The position numbers and the translations under genes are program-made. DNA of 64,000 nt, from positions 21,670,472 through 21,734,471 of the forward strand of contig OX439131.1 of NCBI GenBank assembly GCA_949318235.1, in the 5' to 3' direction. The notes beneath the pieces were generated by a model. That model had not been told where the DNA came from. It searched no databases and saw only the letters and a list, made by a program, of their open reading frames with translations. Of this stretch, positions 26,736 through 38,745 are shown one piece after another (positions within the stretch are counted from its first letter, which is position 1; every line of letters begins with the position of its first letter). The stretch is from Ecdyonurus torrentis. Taxonomy: Eukaryota > Arthropoda > Insecta > Ephemeroptera > Heptageniidae.

Positions 26736-28544
26736 TTTTTATGTTGTCTATGCATTTAAGAATTTTACCCTTAAAGTTGATAGTAACGTAATGCAAGTCA
26801 TACAACAAACGTTAGTCTTGTCATTATTTACATAAATAAATTAATATACACAAAATAATCAAAATATAGTAATTAAATTAAAAACATGTCCGTAATACCA
26901 TTAACTTTTTTCAAATATATAATTCTATACCACAGTTGAAACTTACTATTCGTACATTGATGAGTAATATAAATCGATTAGGATAGTAAAATGTAAAGAC
27001 CATATAATATATAACAATAATCAATAGAAAACACGATGTGTTCAACGCTTGTAGCAAATTCATTATTCCAACCATTTAATTCTTTATTTATTTCAATATA
27101 TAGAATACTCACAAAAGAATGTAATATTGAAATCCACATACAAGGTAGCTTGCAATAAAATGGTGGGTAATTTTGTACTTCATTCTATCAAATTGACCGA
27201 TGAACCATTCGTTTTTTATTCAAAATAATCACTCAAGTCAAATAACTTGCTATACACTGTATAGTGCAATTGTTATCTATTATGTAGAATTTTCTTTTCT
27301 TTTTCTTTCTCTTTTCTTTCTTTTTATGCATTTATATAGTATTCTACGTAGTATCATTCTTAAAGTAGTATGCTTTTTAGTTGTTAAAGGAATATTATTA
27401 TATTTTGTTCGAGGATGATCTATATTGTTATTTTTTAACTGATAACACCTTTACGTTCTAATTATACATTAATATATACATATTTTTGTAATTACCATTA
27501 ATTTGTACTTATTTTTTTCTTTTTTTGCGTGTAAAATCATGGTAATTTGAAATGGAAAGATTTTTAACGTAAAACTATGTTGGTTAGCAAACGTATATTT
27601 TCAACCAACGTTTTACTTTTTTGTTGTTGTTAATACTGTTATAGTTTGTGTTTTCCAACAATAGAGTAAAAAATATTTTAAATTTAATAATGCTCTATCT
27701 TTAAATAAAAGAAAAACCACTAAAAAGAAAAAAAAATACACACGATAAAAAAAATAAAGTTTTTTATTTTTTATTATTGTTTAGTTTTTAGTTAATTTTT
27801 TTAGTCGTTTAATCAAATACAAAATTTTAATTGACCAAAACATTTCATAGTAATATACAAGTTAGAAAAAAAAGGCATTTTTCTTGACAAAATAGCAATA
27901 ATAATATACATTAAGTGCAGATATGCATGCCAAATCTAAAAGTAACCTTTTTCAAGCACATATTGAGAAGAAAACAATGGTCGTAATTTGTAGTTGAGCG
28001 TACACTCTGCAGATGGCAAAGAGTAACAATGTTGAAGTCTATTACTTTGCGATAAATTCGATTTACATTTGATAGCAGTGTAATGTTGTATTGTCTTGAA
28101 GAAAAAAGGTCGCACTAACAGGAGGACATTTGGATTCTTGATGCTTGCTTACTTGCCTTGCTTGGACTTGGGTGCGAGAAATGTGAGCAGAATATCTAAG
28201 CTTTCCCTGATTGAACTTGCACAGCTCAGCTTTTCTATTTCACATTTTTTTTTTTTTTTTTAAGGGGGAGCAAAAAGTAATTGTGCACATCTTGAGGGGA
28301 AAATCTAATAATCTAAATTATATACACTGCACAGCCTTAACCTGCAATTTTCATACAAGTTTAAGAGAAGGAAAGTAATTTAATTTTTTTAGTCGTTATC
28401 ATTATTTAATAAATTTAAAACATAAAAGTAAATTAAAAACATTAAGTTTGCCTTATATGACTTTTTGTCGTTATTACCACTGCAGCATACGGAAGCTTAC
28501 TTTGTAAAATTTTAATAAGATTTTGTCCCATTTTTATAATAACA

Positions 28545-28579
28545 TAATAAATAAATAAATATGTAAATAAATAAATATA

Positions 28580-28638
<59 letters not shown>

Positions 28639-28643
28639 ATATA

Positions 28644-28702
<59 letters not shown>

Positions 28703-28737
28703 ATATATAAATAAATAAATAAATAAATAAATATATA

Positions 28738-28808
<71 letters not shown>

Positions 28809-28810
28809 AT
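28545..28810. repeat. (AAAT)n array, about 266 bp, interrupted
   Basis: A tetranucleotide array with occasional ATAT interruptions (near 28577, 28640, 28705, 28732). It gives long artificial Tyr-Leu-Phe-Ile frames on the minus strand. It lies in the Dpr intron. Confidence 0.95.
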
Positions 28811-29216
28811 CAACAAACAAAAAAACAAACACACATTTAAATAAATAAATACCACATAACAGAGGTGAACCGTCAAACAATGACAATTGTCTAAATAAAC
28901 TAATTACGGTAGCACCTTAGCTATCAATTACGAAGCAACATGCAATTGTCATGACACCACACGTGTCACAAAACTTGTGACGTGTTGTGTGCGAGTGTGT
29001 GAGACATCTGAATGTAATTATCTCGACACGTCACTCATATTCACGTGTAATACATGCAGCCTGCGTCGCTCTCGATTTCGTTGAGAATACATACATACAT
29101 TACCACTTACAAATATCCATCACAACAACTCAAGAATGAGATGCTTCATTTTTATATAATGTAAAATATAAATAATAATAATTTGACATCTTTTTTTCTT
29201 TTTTCTTTTTATTTAT

Positions 29217-29258
29217 TTCTTCTTTTCTTTTCTTTTCTTTTCTTTTTTTTCTTTTTTT
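29217..29258. repeat. (TTTTC)n tract
   Basis: TTTTC units followed by poly-T. Confidence 0.85.
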
Positions 29259-29612
29259 TTTTCGAAGGGGTGGAGTAAATTTATGCATTATCCAAATTTT
29301 ACATTGCAAGAAATATCATGCAAAATTATTAGTGAATTTTTTTCATACCATTACGATCCTAAAGATGAACTTATTAACACTATTTTTTTTTTTTTTAATG
29401 ACTGAAATAATAATGAGTGTTTTTTTATTAGACTATATTTTTTAACTTTGAAAAAAAAAAAAAGAAAAAAAAAGTACAATAATGAAGGTATACATAACTT
29501 TTTCAGTGGAAAATAGTAACGTGGAAAGTAGCTTTGGTAAATAAGACAATTTGAGTTTTAATGTATTCAGTTCTACCCAGCAACATGAGAGGAACAAAAG
29601 GTAACAAGTCCC

Positions 29613-29736
<124 letters not shown>

Positions 29737-30863
29737 CAGCGTTGGACGGTGGTGTAAAACGCTTATTTTATTGTTACAAATAAGACATGAATTCACACTG
29801 CAAGCAAGCAAGCAAGAGAGAGAGAGAGAGAGAGAGAACACACACACTCGCACAAAACTTACTATTGTGTAGCTCTACAATAATAGAGTGCAAAATTTAT
29901 ACATTACTATACTATACTACTATTGTTGTATTAATAAGAGAAAGAAAAAAAAATAAAGAAAAGAAAAAATATGTAATTATTAACATCACAGGTGTACGAA
30001 CTTTGTTATTAATTTGCTCAAATTAAAAAATAAATAATAATAATTAATAATATATATGTATGTATATTATATGTAAAATATGTAGGTATGAATATATACC
30101 AAAGTTTGTTTTTAATAAAACATTACATCATATTTAAATTTAAGTAGCCGCTACACAATTTTTACAAAAATATAATATTATATATTTTTTTTTCTTAACA
30201 TCATTATAAAATTTCAGTTTTATTGTGCTGGGAATTCTAAATTAGAACTTTGCAATTTCACGTAGCTGTATGTAAATTTATATTTACGTCAAAGCGCTTA
30301 GAAACATAACAAAAGCAACCAAATCTAAAAGTTACAAAAGAAAATTACTTTTTTATATACATCTAAAATCTAAAATCACAAAAAAAAAAAAAAAAAAAAA
30401 ACTTTGAAAATTATTTTTGAAATGTTAAGTACTGTACATAAACATTATATTTAAAATTAAATAAAAAAATACATAAAAAAAATTTGTTTATTCCCTGGAT
30501 ATTTTTTTAAACAAAATAAAATAATTCTATTTTAATCGTTCATTGTAACACATCGTTAATTTTTACGTTGAACACGTGAGCTTGTATTTTTTGTTAACTT
30601 TATTTACTTTAACTCATATTAAATGCTAAAAATTTAACGCACTAGTAATTTTAAAAACATGATTTTTATTTTCATAATAGTTATTGAAATAAATATTTAT
30701 ATTTGAGCTTATAATATTACGATCATTGTGTTAGACAAGTAAACGAATATTGTTTAGATTGTTGACATTTTTTTGTGAGTTTTTATATCCCGGATATTAA
30801 AATAATCTCTCACACAGAAAGACAAACTATAATTATATTCATTTTAAATTAAGCCTCATGGCA

Positions 30864-30866
<3 letters not shown>

Positions 30867-30904
<38 letters not shown>
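30867..30904. repeat. poly-T tract
   Basis: A pure T run of about 38 bp. Confidence 0.95.
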
Positions 30905-30907
<3 letters not shown>

Positions 30908-31563
30908 TATATTTGACATTTCCAATTCCAACTGTCAGATTATTTTTCACACACAAAACAAGAAATAAATATTGAGTATTATAAGTAATATGATTGTATG
31001 CATGTAGAGCTATTCATATTAGCTTAATATGTAACAATCAATTTAGAGTTTTATTAATGATTGTGAGTTCAAAACAATTTAATTTAAAATTATATATAAA
31101 ATATATATATATATAATAATATATATTATTATATAAAGTTTTATTGTTAATATTAATCTATTCATTATTTTTCTCTTTTTTTTAATATTTTAATTTATTT
31201 TCAATATTTAAAATTTAATAACTGATTTATTATCAAGAGAATATAATAGAAGTTTATTATAAATAATTAAACAATAATAAAAACACGATATAATCAATGT
31301 ATAAGCACAAAGAATTCTGTGTTATTACATAATTATGAGCTATTGTTGATATTTTATGCAATCACTTGAAAAACAAAGCATGACAAAGTAATCGCTCCAC
31401 AAAATAGAAATTTGATATTTTTGTTCCATTTTTTTTTAAAACTTTAGAAACAGGATTTTAAAAATAATTTTAGTACTTTGTTTTATTATTTTAATATTCA
31501 AACCACATAGAGATAGGTGTATGAACTACGATATTTTATAGTTACAAAAAATACACAAGTGAA

Positions 31564-31570
31564 GATTAAT

Positions 31571-31601
<31 letters not shown>

Positions 31602-31640
31602 CAGTATATATATATATATGATTAATTGCCATATATATAT
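31564..31640. repeat. Short tandem duplication containing (AT)n
   Basis: The unit GATTAATTGCCATATATATA occurs twice, about 56 bp apart, with (AT)n between and after. Confidence 0.85.
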
Positions 31641-33019
31641 AAATAAAAAAATAATAATAAGCTTAAACTACAGTGTTTTACACTGTTGGAATTTTATTGG
31701 ATGTAGTAGCTTTTTAAAGATAGTTTTGTCTATTTCTAGACTTTTCCCGCATTTAAATAATTTACTATATTTGTACAAGAATATAAGAAATTACGCAATC
31801 CATGCTGGAAACACCATTGTTGCTATTTTGGAACTCCATAAATAAATATATTGTGCTTCATGTTAATTACAAAGTTATGGCAAAATTACATTCAATATTG
31901 TAAATATTTACATTATTTAATATCTGTATTTTTTTTAATGTTTCTGAAATTAAGGAGCGTAATTATTGTTTGTCTTTTTGTCTGTGTATTATTGTTATTA
32001 ATATTATTTTTTTCTCTTTTTTTCCCCTTTTTTGTCAATGCACTGGTTTAGTACTCTGTAATTTTGATATTGTAATATTTGAATTATTGCGTTTAAATAT
32101 ATAATAAACACGTTTATTTTATTTAATATCTAAAAATAAGTTATAAATTTGTACATATTATATAATATACATAATAATATATATATCATATTATATTCTG
32201 TTTTTAAATATTCAAACTCAATGGTATTCTATTTTCTAACGGAAAGCATTAAAATATTTTTATGATTAAAATTCTATTTTGATATCAAATAAATAAGAAT
32301 TTGTACTTGAATTTATAGCATTGTGTTCACGTATTTATATGTGATGCATTTTAAACAAATAGATACGCGTTGACAGGTTGATTGATAGGGTGACAGTATT
32401 GTGTGAATACGTATACGTATTTAAATTATATTAATGGATTGCTTTTTGGGAAATAGAAACTAAAGGCTATTTCTGTAATTTTAATCAATTAAGTTTTAAT
32501 TTGAATACTTATCTTAATAATATAAAAAATTCAAAGTCTATAATAAAATAACTTAAATTAGAATTTAGATTTATGAATATTCCTATTCCGATCTCATAGA
32601 CAGCTATTTCAATTATATGTAACTTAACATTATAAATTTATATAGTGGTTAATAACTTCATCAGTTTAATTTAATTAAATAAAAAGGAACATAGTTTTCC
32701 AATGTGGTGTAAATATTTTAATGTATATTATTTACAAACTGCATTGTTATAGTAATTTTTATTAATTATATTAGTACTTTTAAAGTACATGTAGTTCATG
32801 TTAATATTTTAGCATCCTAAGTTCTAAAAATAATAATAAAATAAATTGTAACTTCCGCATCCTATGTGTAAATTATTAATGCTGAATGTTAAAATATTAT
32901 ATAATATTACAATAAGTAGCTTACTGCGTACCGAGGTACCAATTATACCTTGTTATATAACACTGTAGAACTGCATTTGAATTATTGCAGAAATACGTGT
33001 TGTGCAAGCAAAGTGATAG

Positions 33020-33422
33020 TTTTTTTTTTTTTTTTTTTTTGCTTGCCATATTGTGTTATTGTGCCTCACCAATCCCAGTCTCCCAGTCCTAGTCAAGACA
33101 TTGTCTTATCAACAGGTAAGGACTTTCCAATTAATGGAAAAGCACACACCTGCCGGCCACGGCCTAAATACACAACCCGGTATTCACCATGATAGCCTAG
33201 AGAAACCGTGGAAACGTCTAGGCAGGCTGGTCGGTGTGATCACATCGATCATGCACCTCCCGAATGCTGTGCGTCGTCATGAAATGCATGTAAACATGCA
33301 TCGTGTAACGTGTTGTGCTCTCACACTTCACATACGCACCCAACAGTGGCTCAAACCTATACTCGGTGAGGAGTACAGTGTTACGAGTCAGCTGTCTTCA
33401 CCACTCCGCCACACCAGCTCGG
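33020..33422 (-). mobile_element. tRNA-derived SINE, minus strand
   Basis: Read on the minus strand, the element starts near 33422 with a tRNA-like head. An A box TGGCGGAGTGG (33411-33401) precedes a B box GGTTTGAGCC (33357-33348), a spacing like that of long-variable-arm tRNAs. A body of about 300 bp, clearly richer in GC than its surroundings, follows. It ends in a 21-bp poly-A (poly-T at 33020-33040 on the plus strand). It lies in the Dpr intron in gene orientation. Plus-strand open frames over it (32950-33427) are by-products of its higher GC. No clear target-site duplication was found. A diverged second copy of the body is present near 46.2 kb, which supports a dispersed family. Confidence 0.7.
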
Positions 33423-33511
33423 TTTAAGTCCGTCTCTGAAAGTCCGGCTTGAAATTTCCAGTGTCTCACTACAGTAAATTTTTTTTCCTTGCATTTTTTT
33501 GAATAAAGACG

Positions 33512-33583
<72 letters not shown>

Positions 33584-33584
33584 T
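33423..33584 (+). mobile_element. Retroelement-like 3' tail ending in (TTTA)n
   Basis: It directly follows the SINE head in opposite orientation. A GC-moderate stretch leads to AATAAA (33502-33507), and then to an uninterrupted (TTTA)n run to 33584. This layout is typical of non-LTR retrotransposon or SINE 3' ends. The 5' limit is not defined, and it could be part of a composite element with the SINE. Confidence 0.45.
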
Positions 33585-35854
33585 ATAAATGGTAAATTTT
33601 TTATCCAAATAAGCTAAAATAACATAATATAAAATTAAAAATAGATATTGAAAAAAAATTTGAAACAGGATAAATAAAACATTACGTACTTTTAAATAAT
33701 TTGTTGATCTATTCAATGAATGTAATTTTAAATAATCATGGTATTTCTAAATAATTGTTAAAGCAAACTATATTATCAATATTTATGACAAAATAAATGA
33801 AAACTATATTTATTTTATATTGTTTTATAATATAATATGCAGAGAAAATTTAAATATGATAACCATAGCAAGAAGATTATACGTTATAAACTTTGTTCAT
33901 TATTTTTCAATATTAATTAAAATTTGACCTGAAAATATCTGGTGTAGAAAATGTATTTTCTCTCACAAGAGAAGTTTCTCTAGGCTTATTCAAACATTTA
34001 TGTTTAATGAATTTATTTATTTTGGTGCCTCACATCAATTCTTACTGTTTACCTTTGCTACCGCACGGAAAGAGCGCTTGACAAATAATACAGACCTCTG
34101 CATCCTTACTTCTTTTTTTAAGGTTTATTTACAAAGCTTAAAAAAGAATCACAATACTTTTATTATTATTTTTACATATATAAGTTTTTTGAATCTAATA
34201 TTAATAAATATTTTATAAACGGTGTTATTTTTTTTGCACAGAACCCAACATTGCTCAAATATTTATTAATAATGAAAAGTGAATTTTTTTTGTTTCATCA
34301 TTTATTTACATTACTTAAAGAGTATAGTTACAAAAATAGGTAACTAGGGCAATTAAAATATACAAAATGTCGTATATACGAGAGATGCTTATATTATTAA
34401 TATGCTCACAGCTCTTAATTAAGAAATGCAGATTGTCCCAGTTTTTTTTTTTCTTTCTTTTTTTTTTAAAGTTTGCAGAATGATAGTAGAAAATAGCATC
34501 AAATTACTGGCTCATACATACACAATTAAATGTCAACAGTTTTTAGCTTGAAGAGTGTATAATACCGTTGAGTAATAAAAAAAAAATTGTTGTATTTTTT
34601 TAATCATAGAATTATATACTGTATAAATACTGTATATAGCAATTATATTACGTTAGAAAAATTATGAAATATACTTTTTAAATCATCTAACAATTATAAT
34701 TCATTTGCTAATTCTAAATAAAGTAATTCTATATCTTTATTATTATTATTTTTTAACTTTTTGCTAATAAGCAAGGAAGAGCCTATTTTCAACTAAAAAA
34801 CAGTCATTACCACACATCTTATGCTATAATGCATTATAACTAAGATCTATCTTTTGATGTTACATACAGCATAATTATTAATGCTTTTCTAATATAGAAA
34901 TATTTAAGCTGTAATGATTCTAAAGGCTCATAGCATAAACTGCGTAATCTTATCTTTTCGTGAAATAACTTGAATTTCTTAACACTTCTATATTTTATGA
35001 CACTTGTATTATTTAGGAATGAATTATTAATTTTTTTTTTCAATATAAAATATAGCTAATATTATAGTTTACCATATCAAACTAAACTATCTATATTATA
35101 TTAATATGTCATTTTGTTTTCATTAATAAAATTGCACTGCATACACAGGGCTTCAATTTCGACGTAGTATTTTTATCATCTCTCTTATTATTATATGACA
35201 CATTAAGTAGATTAATAAAATTCTTGAGTTAAATCAAGGCAATTGTTGGGTCAACGACTTCCTTCTCCAAACAATAAACGTCAAATAAAAATTATTATTA
35301 TGTTAAAATTCAATTCTCTCTCTTTCTAATATATAAATTTTATATGAAATTATACTTATAAAATTTATAACCTCTTTATTCTCAATGTTTATTATTTTAT
35401 TATCTTGACATTAATATGTATGAAAAAAAAAATTTATGTCTCATCATTTTTGCATATTTTGTCATAAATACGATATGATCTTTACATTTTGTTATCTTGT
35501 AAAGTTTATAATCAAGCATTAACTTAATAATAAAGTAAACTTTTAAAAATATCAATTGTTTACGATTGTGGTTGTAACTTGGTGTTGTGTAAGTATTAAA
35601 TAAATAAAATAAATTATCTGAAAATAATATTCTGTCTTCTTGCTTCTTTTCAAGCTCGCGTTGAACAATAATAACAATACAATATAATAATAACTAAACA
35701 CTGCCAATTTAGCATCTATTGACAATTCAATGCAAAATAGGCTTCGTGGTATAAAAACATACTAAAAGCAAAGCGCCTATAAAGTAGGCAACAATTAGGT
35801 GAGATATGTTGTGCGGGTTGCCTATAGTGCAGGTGCTCTGATGTACTTTCCCCT

Positions 35855-35948
35855 TTGGCTGAATTGGTTACAGACTTAAACCCAAACATGTATTTAATGT
35901 AATGTGTTTTTTATACAATAAAGCCTATTTTGAATTGAATTGAATTGT
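35855..35948 (+). mobile_element. Retroelement-like 3' tail with GAATT repeats (copy A)
   Basis: It contains a TGAATTGGTTACAG block and a TTAAACCCAAACATG block, then AATAAA (35917-35922), then CCTATTTTGAATTGAATTG, in which the GAATT unit repeats three times. The same arrangement recurs at 36035-36164. Confidence 0.5.
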
Positions 35949-36034
35949 ATAGCAAAACCTATATGAAACTGAACTGTCTGGAGAATGTTATTTGATTGTG
36001 TATTTTTTTATTTTCTTTATTAAAAAGACTTCTC

Positions 36035-36164
36035 CTATTTGCCTGACTTGGTTATAAAGATGTATTACTTTAAATCCAAAGATATGGAATTGTTGTAGTT
36101 TTTTTTTCTTTTTCTTTCATTATTATTATTATTTTGCAATAAAGCTTATTTTGAATTGAATTGG
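36035..36164 (+). mobile_element. Retroelement-like 3' tail with GAATT repeats (copy B)
   Basis: It parallels copy A: TGACTTGGTTATAAAG, TTTAAATCCAAAGATATG, AATAAA (36138-36143) and CTTATTTTGAATTGAATTG. It differs by substitutions and by an inserted T/ATT-rich stretch. It lies about 180 bp inside the intron from the Dpr donor, antisense to the gene. Confidence 0.5.
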
Positions 36165-36336
36165 CAGTGACATACAAAAAAATTGAAGATAATCTCTATA
36201 AAAAGTAGTAATTCATTTAAGACTTTTGTAAGACTCAAAGCTATCATAAACTTTAGACTATTTTACTGTTTGTTTTTCTCTCTCTCCAGTAAATCTATTT
36301 GCTGATTATAACTTACTATCACTCTTAAGTATTGCT

Positions 36337-36342
36337 ACTTAC
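36337..36342 (-). promoter_or_regulatory. 5' splice site (GTAAGT) of the Dpr Ig1-splitting intron
   Basis: The minus strand reads TCG|GTAAGT, a consensus donor placed directly after the codon for Ser in LGNKS. The codons that follow in the intron (Val-Ser-Ser-Asn-Thr) run into a stop. Confidence 0.85.
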
Positions 36343-36612
36343 CGATTTATTTCCGAGCTGTTTCACTTTGCAGGGTAGGTAAGCGTGCGTGCCGAGCTGC
36401 GCAGTAATGTTGGTAGCAATGGAAGGGTCAAAATAAGGTCCAGTATAGAGACCACTAAACCTCTTGACATGTTGATGGAGCAGGTCATCTTCTGTCGGAC
36501 TTTCGTGTGTTGCTTCCGCCGCCGCAACGTGTCCTGCTACCGCTGCGGCGAGTGCTGCAACATAATAATACCCAATCATTAGCTTACAAATTAAAAACAG
36601 TTTCACGCTCAT
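36343..36612 (-). CDS. Dpr-like protein, exon with leader and first half of Ig domain 1 (partial gene)
   Basis: This exon codes for the N-terminal part of a Dpr (defective proboscis extension response) family cell-surface protein. Dprs are neuronal Ig-superfamily proteins that bind DIP partners through their first Ig domain. From the ATG at 36612 it gives 90 codons. Residues 1-34 are hydrophobic and Ala-rich, like a signal peptide. Residues 35-52 are a polar linker with a Lys-Arg pair. Then comes the family-typical start GPYFDPSIATNIT, and the B-strand cysteine in AYLPCKV. Two N-glycosylation sequons are visible (NIT, NKS). The exon ends after LGNKS at a strong GTAAGT donor (minus strand, 36342-36337) in phase 0, and joins in frame to VSWIRRRD of the next exon. 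The 5' end is uncertain. Base composition drops from GC-rich to AT-rich near 36555, where TTGCAG on the minus strand could be an acceptor (exon 36343-36554, starting in phase 1). Family assignment is firm; the paralogue is unresolved. Confidence 0.88.
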
Positions 36613-36871
36613 TTTTTTTATTTTTTTATTATTTGTTTATTTGTTCACATATACCGCTGTTAACATTAAAACCTTACGTTAGTGCTATAGGCCTTATACA
36701 AAGGCGTACACAACACAACTAAACGTATAGGTTTTTTGTGCTTGATTTTTAATAATCATATAAAAATTCTTACAATATTCAAATTACTCTCAATTTTAAC
36801 CGTTTAAATTAATGCTATAATGTCTAAAATTACCTAACATTTTTTTTAGTATTTAAAAAATATAAAGCTAT

Positions 36872-36874
<3 letters not shown>

Positions 36875-36905
<31 letters not shown>
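36875..36905. repeat. poly-A tract
   Basis: A pure A run of about 31 bp. Confidence 0.95.
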
Positions 36906-36907
<2 letters not shown>

Positions 36908-37534
36908 TGAAAATATAATAGATTTACACATCAAAATAAAAAAGTGTCACAATAAAATCATTTTATATCAAAAGTTTTATTTATACAGCTCTGAGCATGG
37001 CTTATTTATTTTTTTAAAACATATTATATATATTTTTTTTGTATGCATTATCAACATATATGCAAACTGTTTTAGTTTTAACATCGCTAACCGTGTGTAT
37101 AATCCAAAATACTTTTCCCTTCGAGTGATTTTTTTCCCCTGCTATTGAAATTACAATCACACTAAAATATATTCAACCATATTATACATAGATATTTATG
37201 CAAATAAATTCTATTTTATAGCGCTTATTTACACTTCTCTTCAATATACATATTAATTTTACACAGGCATACATAAATATATATATATTTTGTTACATTA
37301 ATGTACAGTATTTAATTTTATATTAATTAATTTCTTTCATATTAGTTTTTTCACATTTGACCTGTTTCATAATTGTAGATATTAGTAAAAAAAAAAAAAA
37401 AGTTTTCCGAATGCTCGGGCGTACTGCCAATTTATGAGTTTGTATAAATTTAATACTGTAATTTTCAATGTACTTCATTTATTATTAATATGAAAATAAT
37501 CATTTGAACTGTTCTACCATGTATGAGAGAAAAT

Positions 37535-37536
<2 letters not shown>

Positions 37537-37567
<31 letters not shown>
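37537..37567. repeat. poly-T tract
   Basis: A pure T run of about 31 bp. Confidence 0.95.
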
Positions 37568-37569
<2 letters not shown>

Positions 37570-37999
37570 AATTAATAATAAAGTAACTTTTGTTTCATAC
37601 TGATGATGCATGATGAAAGTATATATAATTATAAATATGCTATGTGTTTCTTTTATAAAATATATTTCTTCCTATATATTATGTTAGTAACTATGTTAAT
37701 GATACCCCTGTAAAGTTTATCATAGAAGACAAAAAATAAAAAGTCTCTTTTGTACAACATATATACTTTACACATGATTGTACAAAGTGACTGAGAAAGC
37801 TGAAAATATAAACTTTTTATAATTTATTGTAAGTTATCATTATAGAAATGGTAATATTATTGCATTTATATATTTTATATAGAAGAATAGATAAATTTAA
37901 TTAACATAGAAGAATATTATTAATATTACTTAATTATACATTAAAATTAATTAATTGCGGTTAAATTTATAATTTTAGACGTTGCATTTTATAACTTAA

Positions 38000-38374
38000 A
38001 GCCTTTGTCAACTTACCTTTTTATCATTTACAATACTAGATTGATAATTACCATACCTTATTATCCATGCGTTAATTTTGTACTTATTTTCATTTTGACG
38101 GTTATTTCACGCATTTGAAGTCACAATGTACCGCCGCCAATCACAGTCACTGCTCTGGTCACGCGATAAATTTCAACCCCTCCCTCAAGTTTTTTGCACT
38201 CCATCACAGCCCCATCGCTGCATTGTGACGTCAGATGTGTGAAATAACCGTCAAAATGAAAATAAATGAAAATACATACAAAATCAACGTGGTGGTATCT
38301 AATTCATGGATAGTAAGGTATGGTAATTATCAATCTAGTATTCTAAATGATAAAAAAGTAAGTCGACAAGGGCT
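38000..38374. mobile_element. 375-bp MITE-like foldback element with long terminal inverted repeats
   Basis: The left arm (38000-38128) and right arm (38221-38374) are near-perfect reverse complements. The outer 20 bases are AGCCTTTGTCAACTTACCTT on the left and AGCCCTTGTCGACTTACTTT on the right. The arms also share the inner blocks GATTGATAATTACCATACC and TTTTGACGGTTATTTCAC. The right arm is longer through small insertions, including a duplicated TTTTCATTTA-like unit. A 92-bp, GC-richer spacer separates them. TTAA flanks both ends (37996-37999, 38375-38378), matching piggyBac-type targets; a TA duplication of a mariner-type element fits equally. There is no open frame for a transposase. It lies 1.4 kb upstream of the Dpr exon. 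Confidence 0.8.
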
Positions 38375-38714
38375 TTAATGATTCATTGAAAAAAAAAATC
38401 TTACATTATATTCCATGAAAACAACTTTTAAAGTTCCTAATTTTAAAGATTTATTATGACATACTGGGACTTATGATTTTCTTTTTCTTTTTTTGAACAA
38501 AGAAATAAAAAGACGCCATTTTGGTTGCAAGTTGAGTCACGTTTTTTCCTGCATCAAAGCGAACAATTGAAAGGAAAAAAAATGCTTTTTTTTTGTCTTA
38601 CTAAAGGCATGCTTGGGATTTCGAATGGGAATGAAAAGAAATGGATTGCATTCTTATGTTGTTTTGCCATAGAAATACGTGCTAGATGTAAAGATATACT
38701 ACAGTCAAGAAACT

Positions 38715-38715
<1 letters not shown>

Positions 38716-38745
<30 letters not shown>
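38716..38745. repeat. poly-T tract
   Basis: A pure T run of about 30 bp. Confidence 0.95.

Noticed and set aside
28545..28810. CRISPR-like or satellite array with spacers
   Set aside because: It is a plain tetranucleotide array with no unique spacers, and the context is a eukaryotic intron.
28442..28886. 144- and 124-codon frames of Tyr-Leu-Phe-Ile repeats
   Set aside because: They are read-through of the (AAAT)n array, not a membrane protein.
33348..33411. A functional tRNA gene
   Set aside because: The A and B boxes are present, but I cannot pair the acceptor and anticodon stems into a proper cloverleaf. A long unrelated body and poly-A follow, as in a SINE.
32950..33427. Two overlapping plus-strand frames of 80 and 124 codons in a GC-rich stretch
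   Set aside because: They run antisense across a tRNA-derived SINE with A and B boxes and a poly-A end. The GC content comes from the element.
36385..36722. Plus-strand frames opposite the Dpr exon
   Set aside because: They are shadows of the minus-strand coding exon, which carries the Ig-domain motifs and splice sites.
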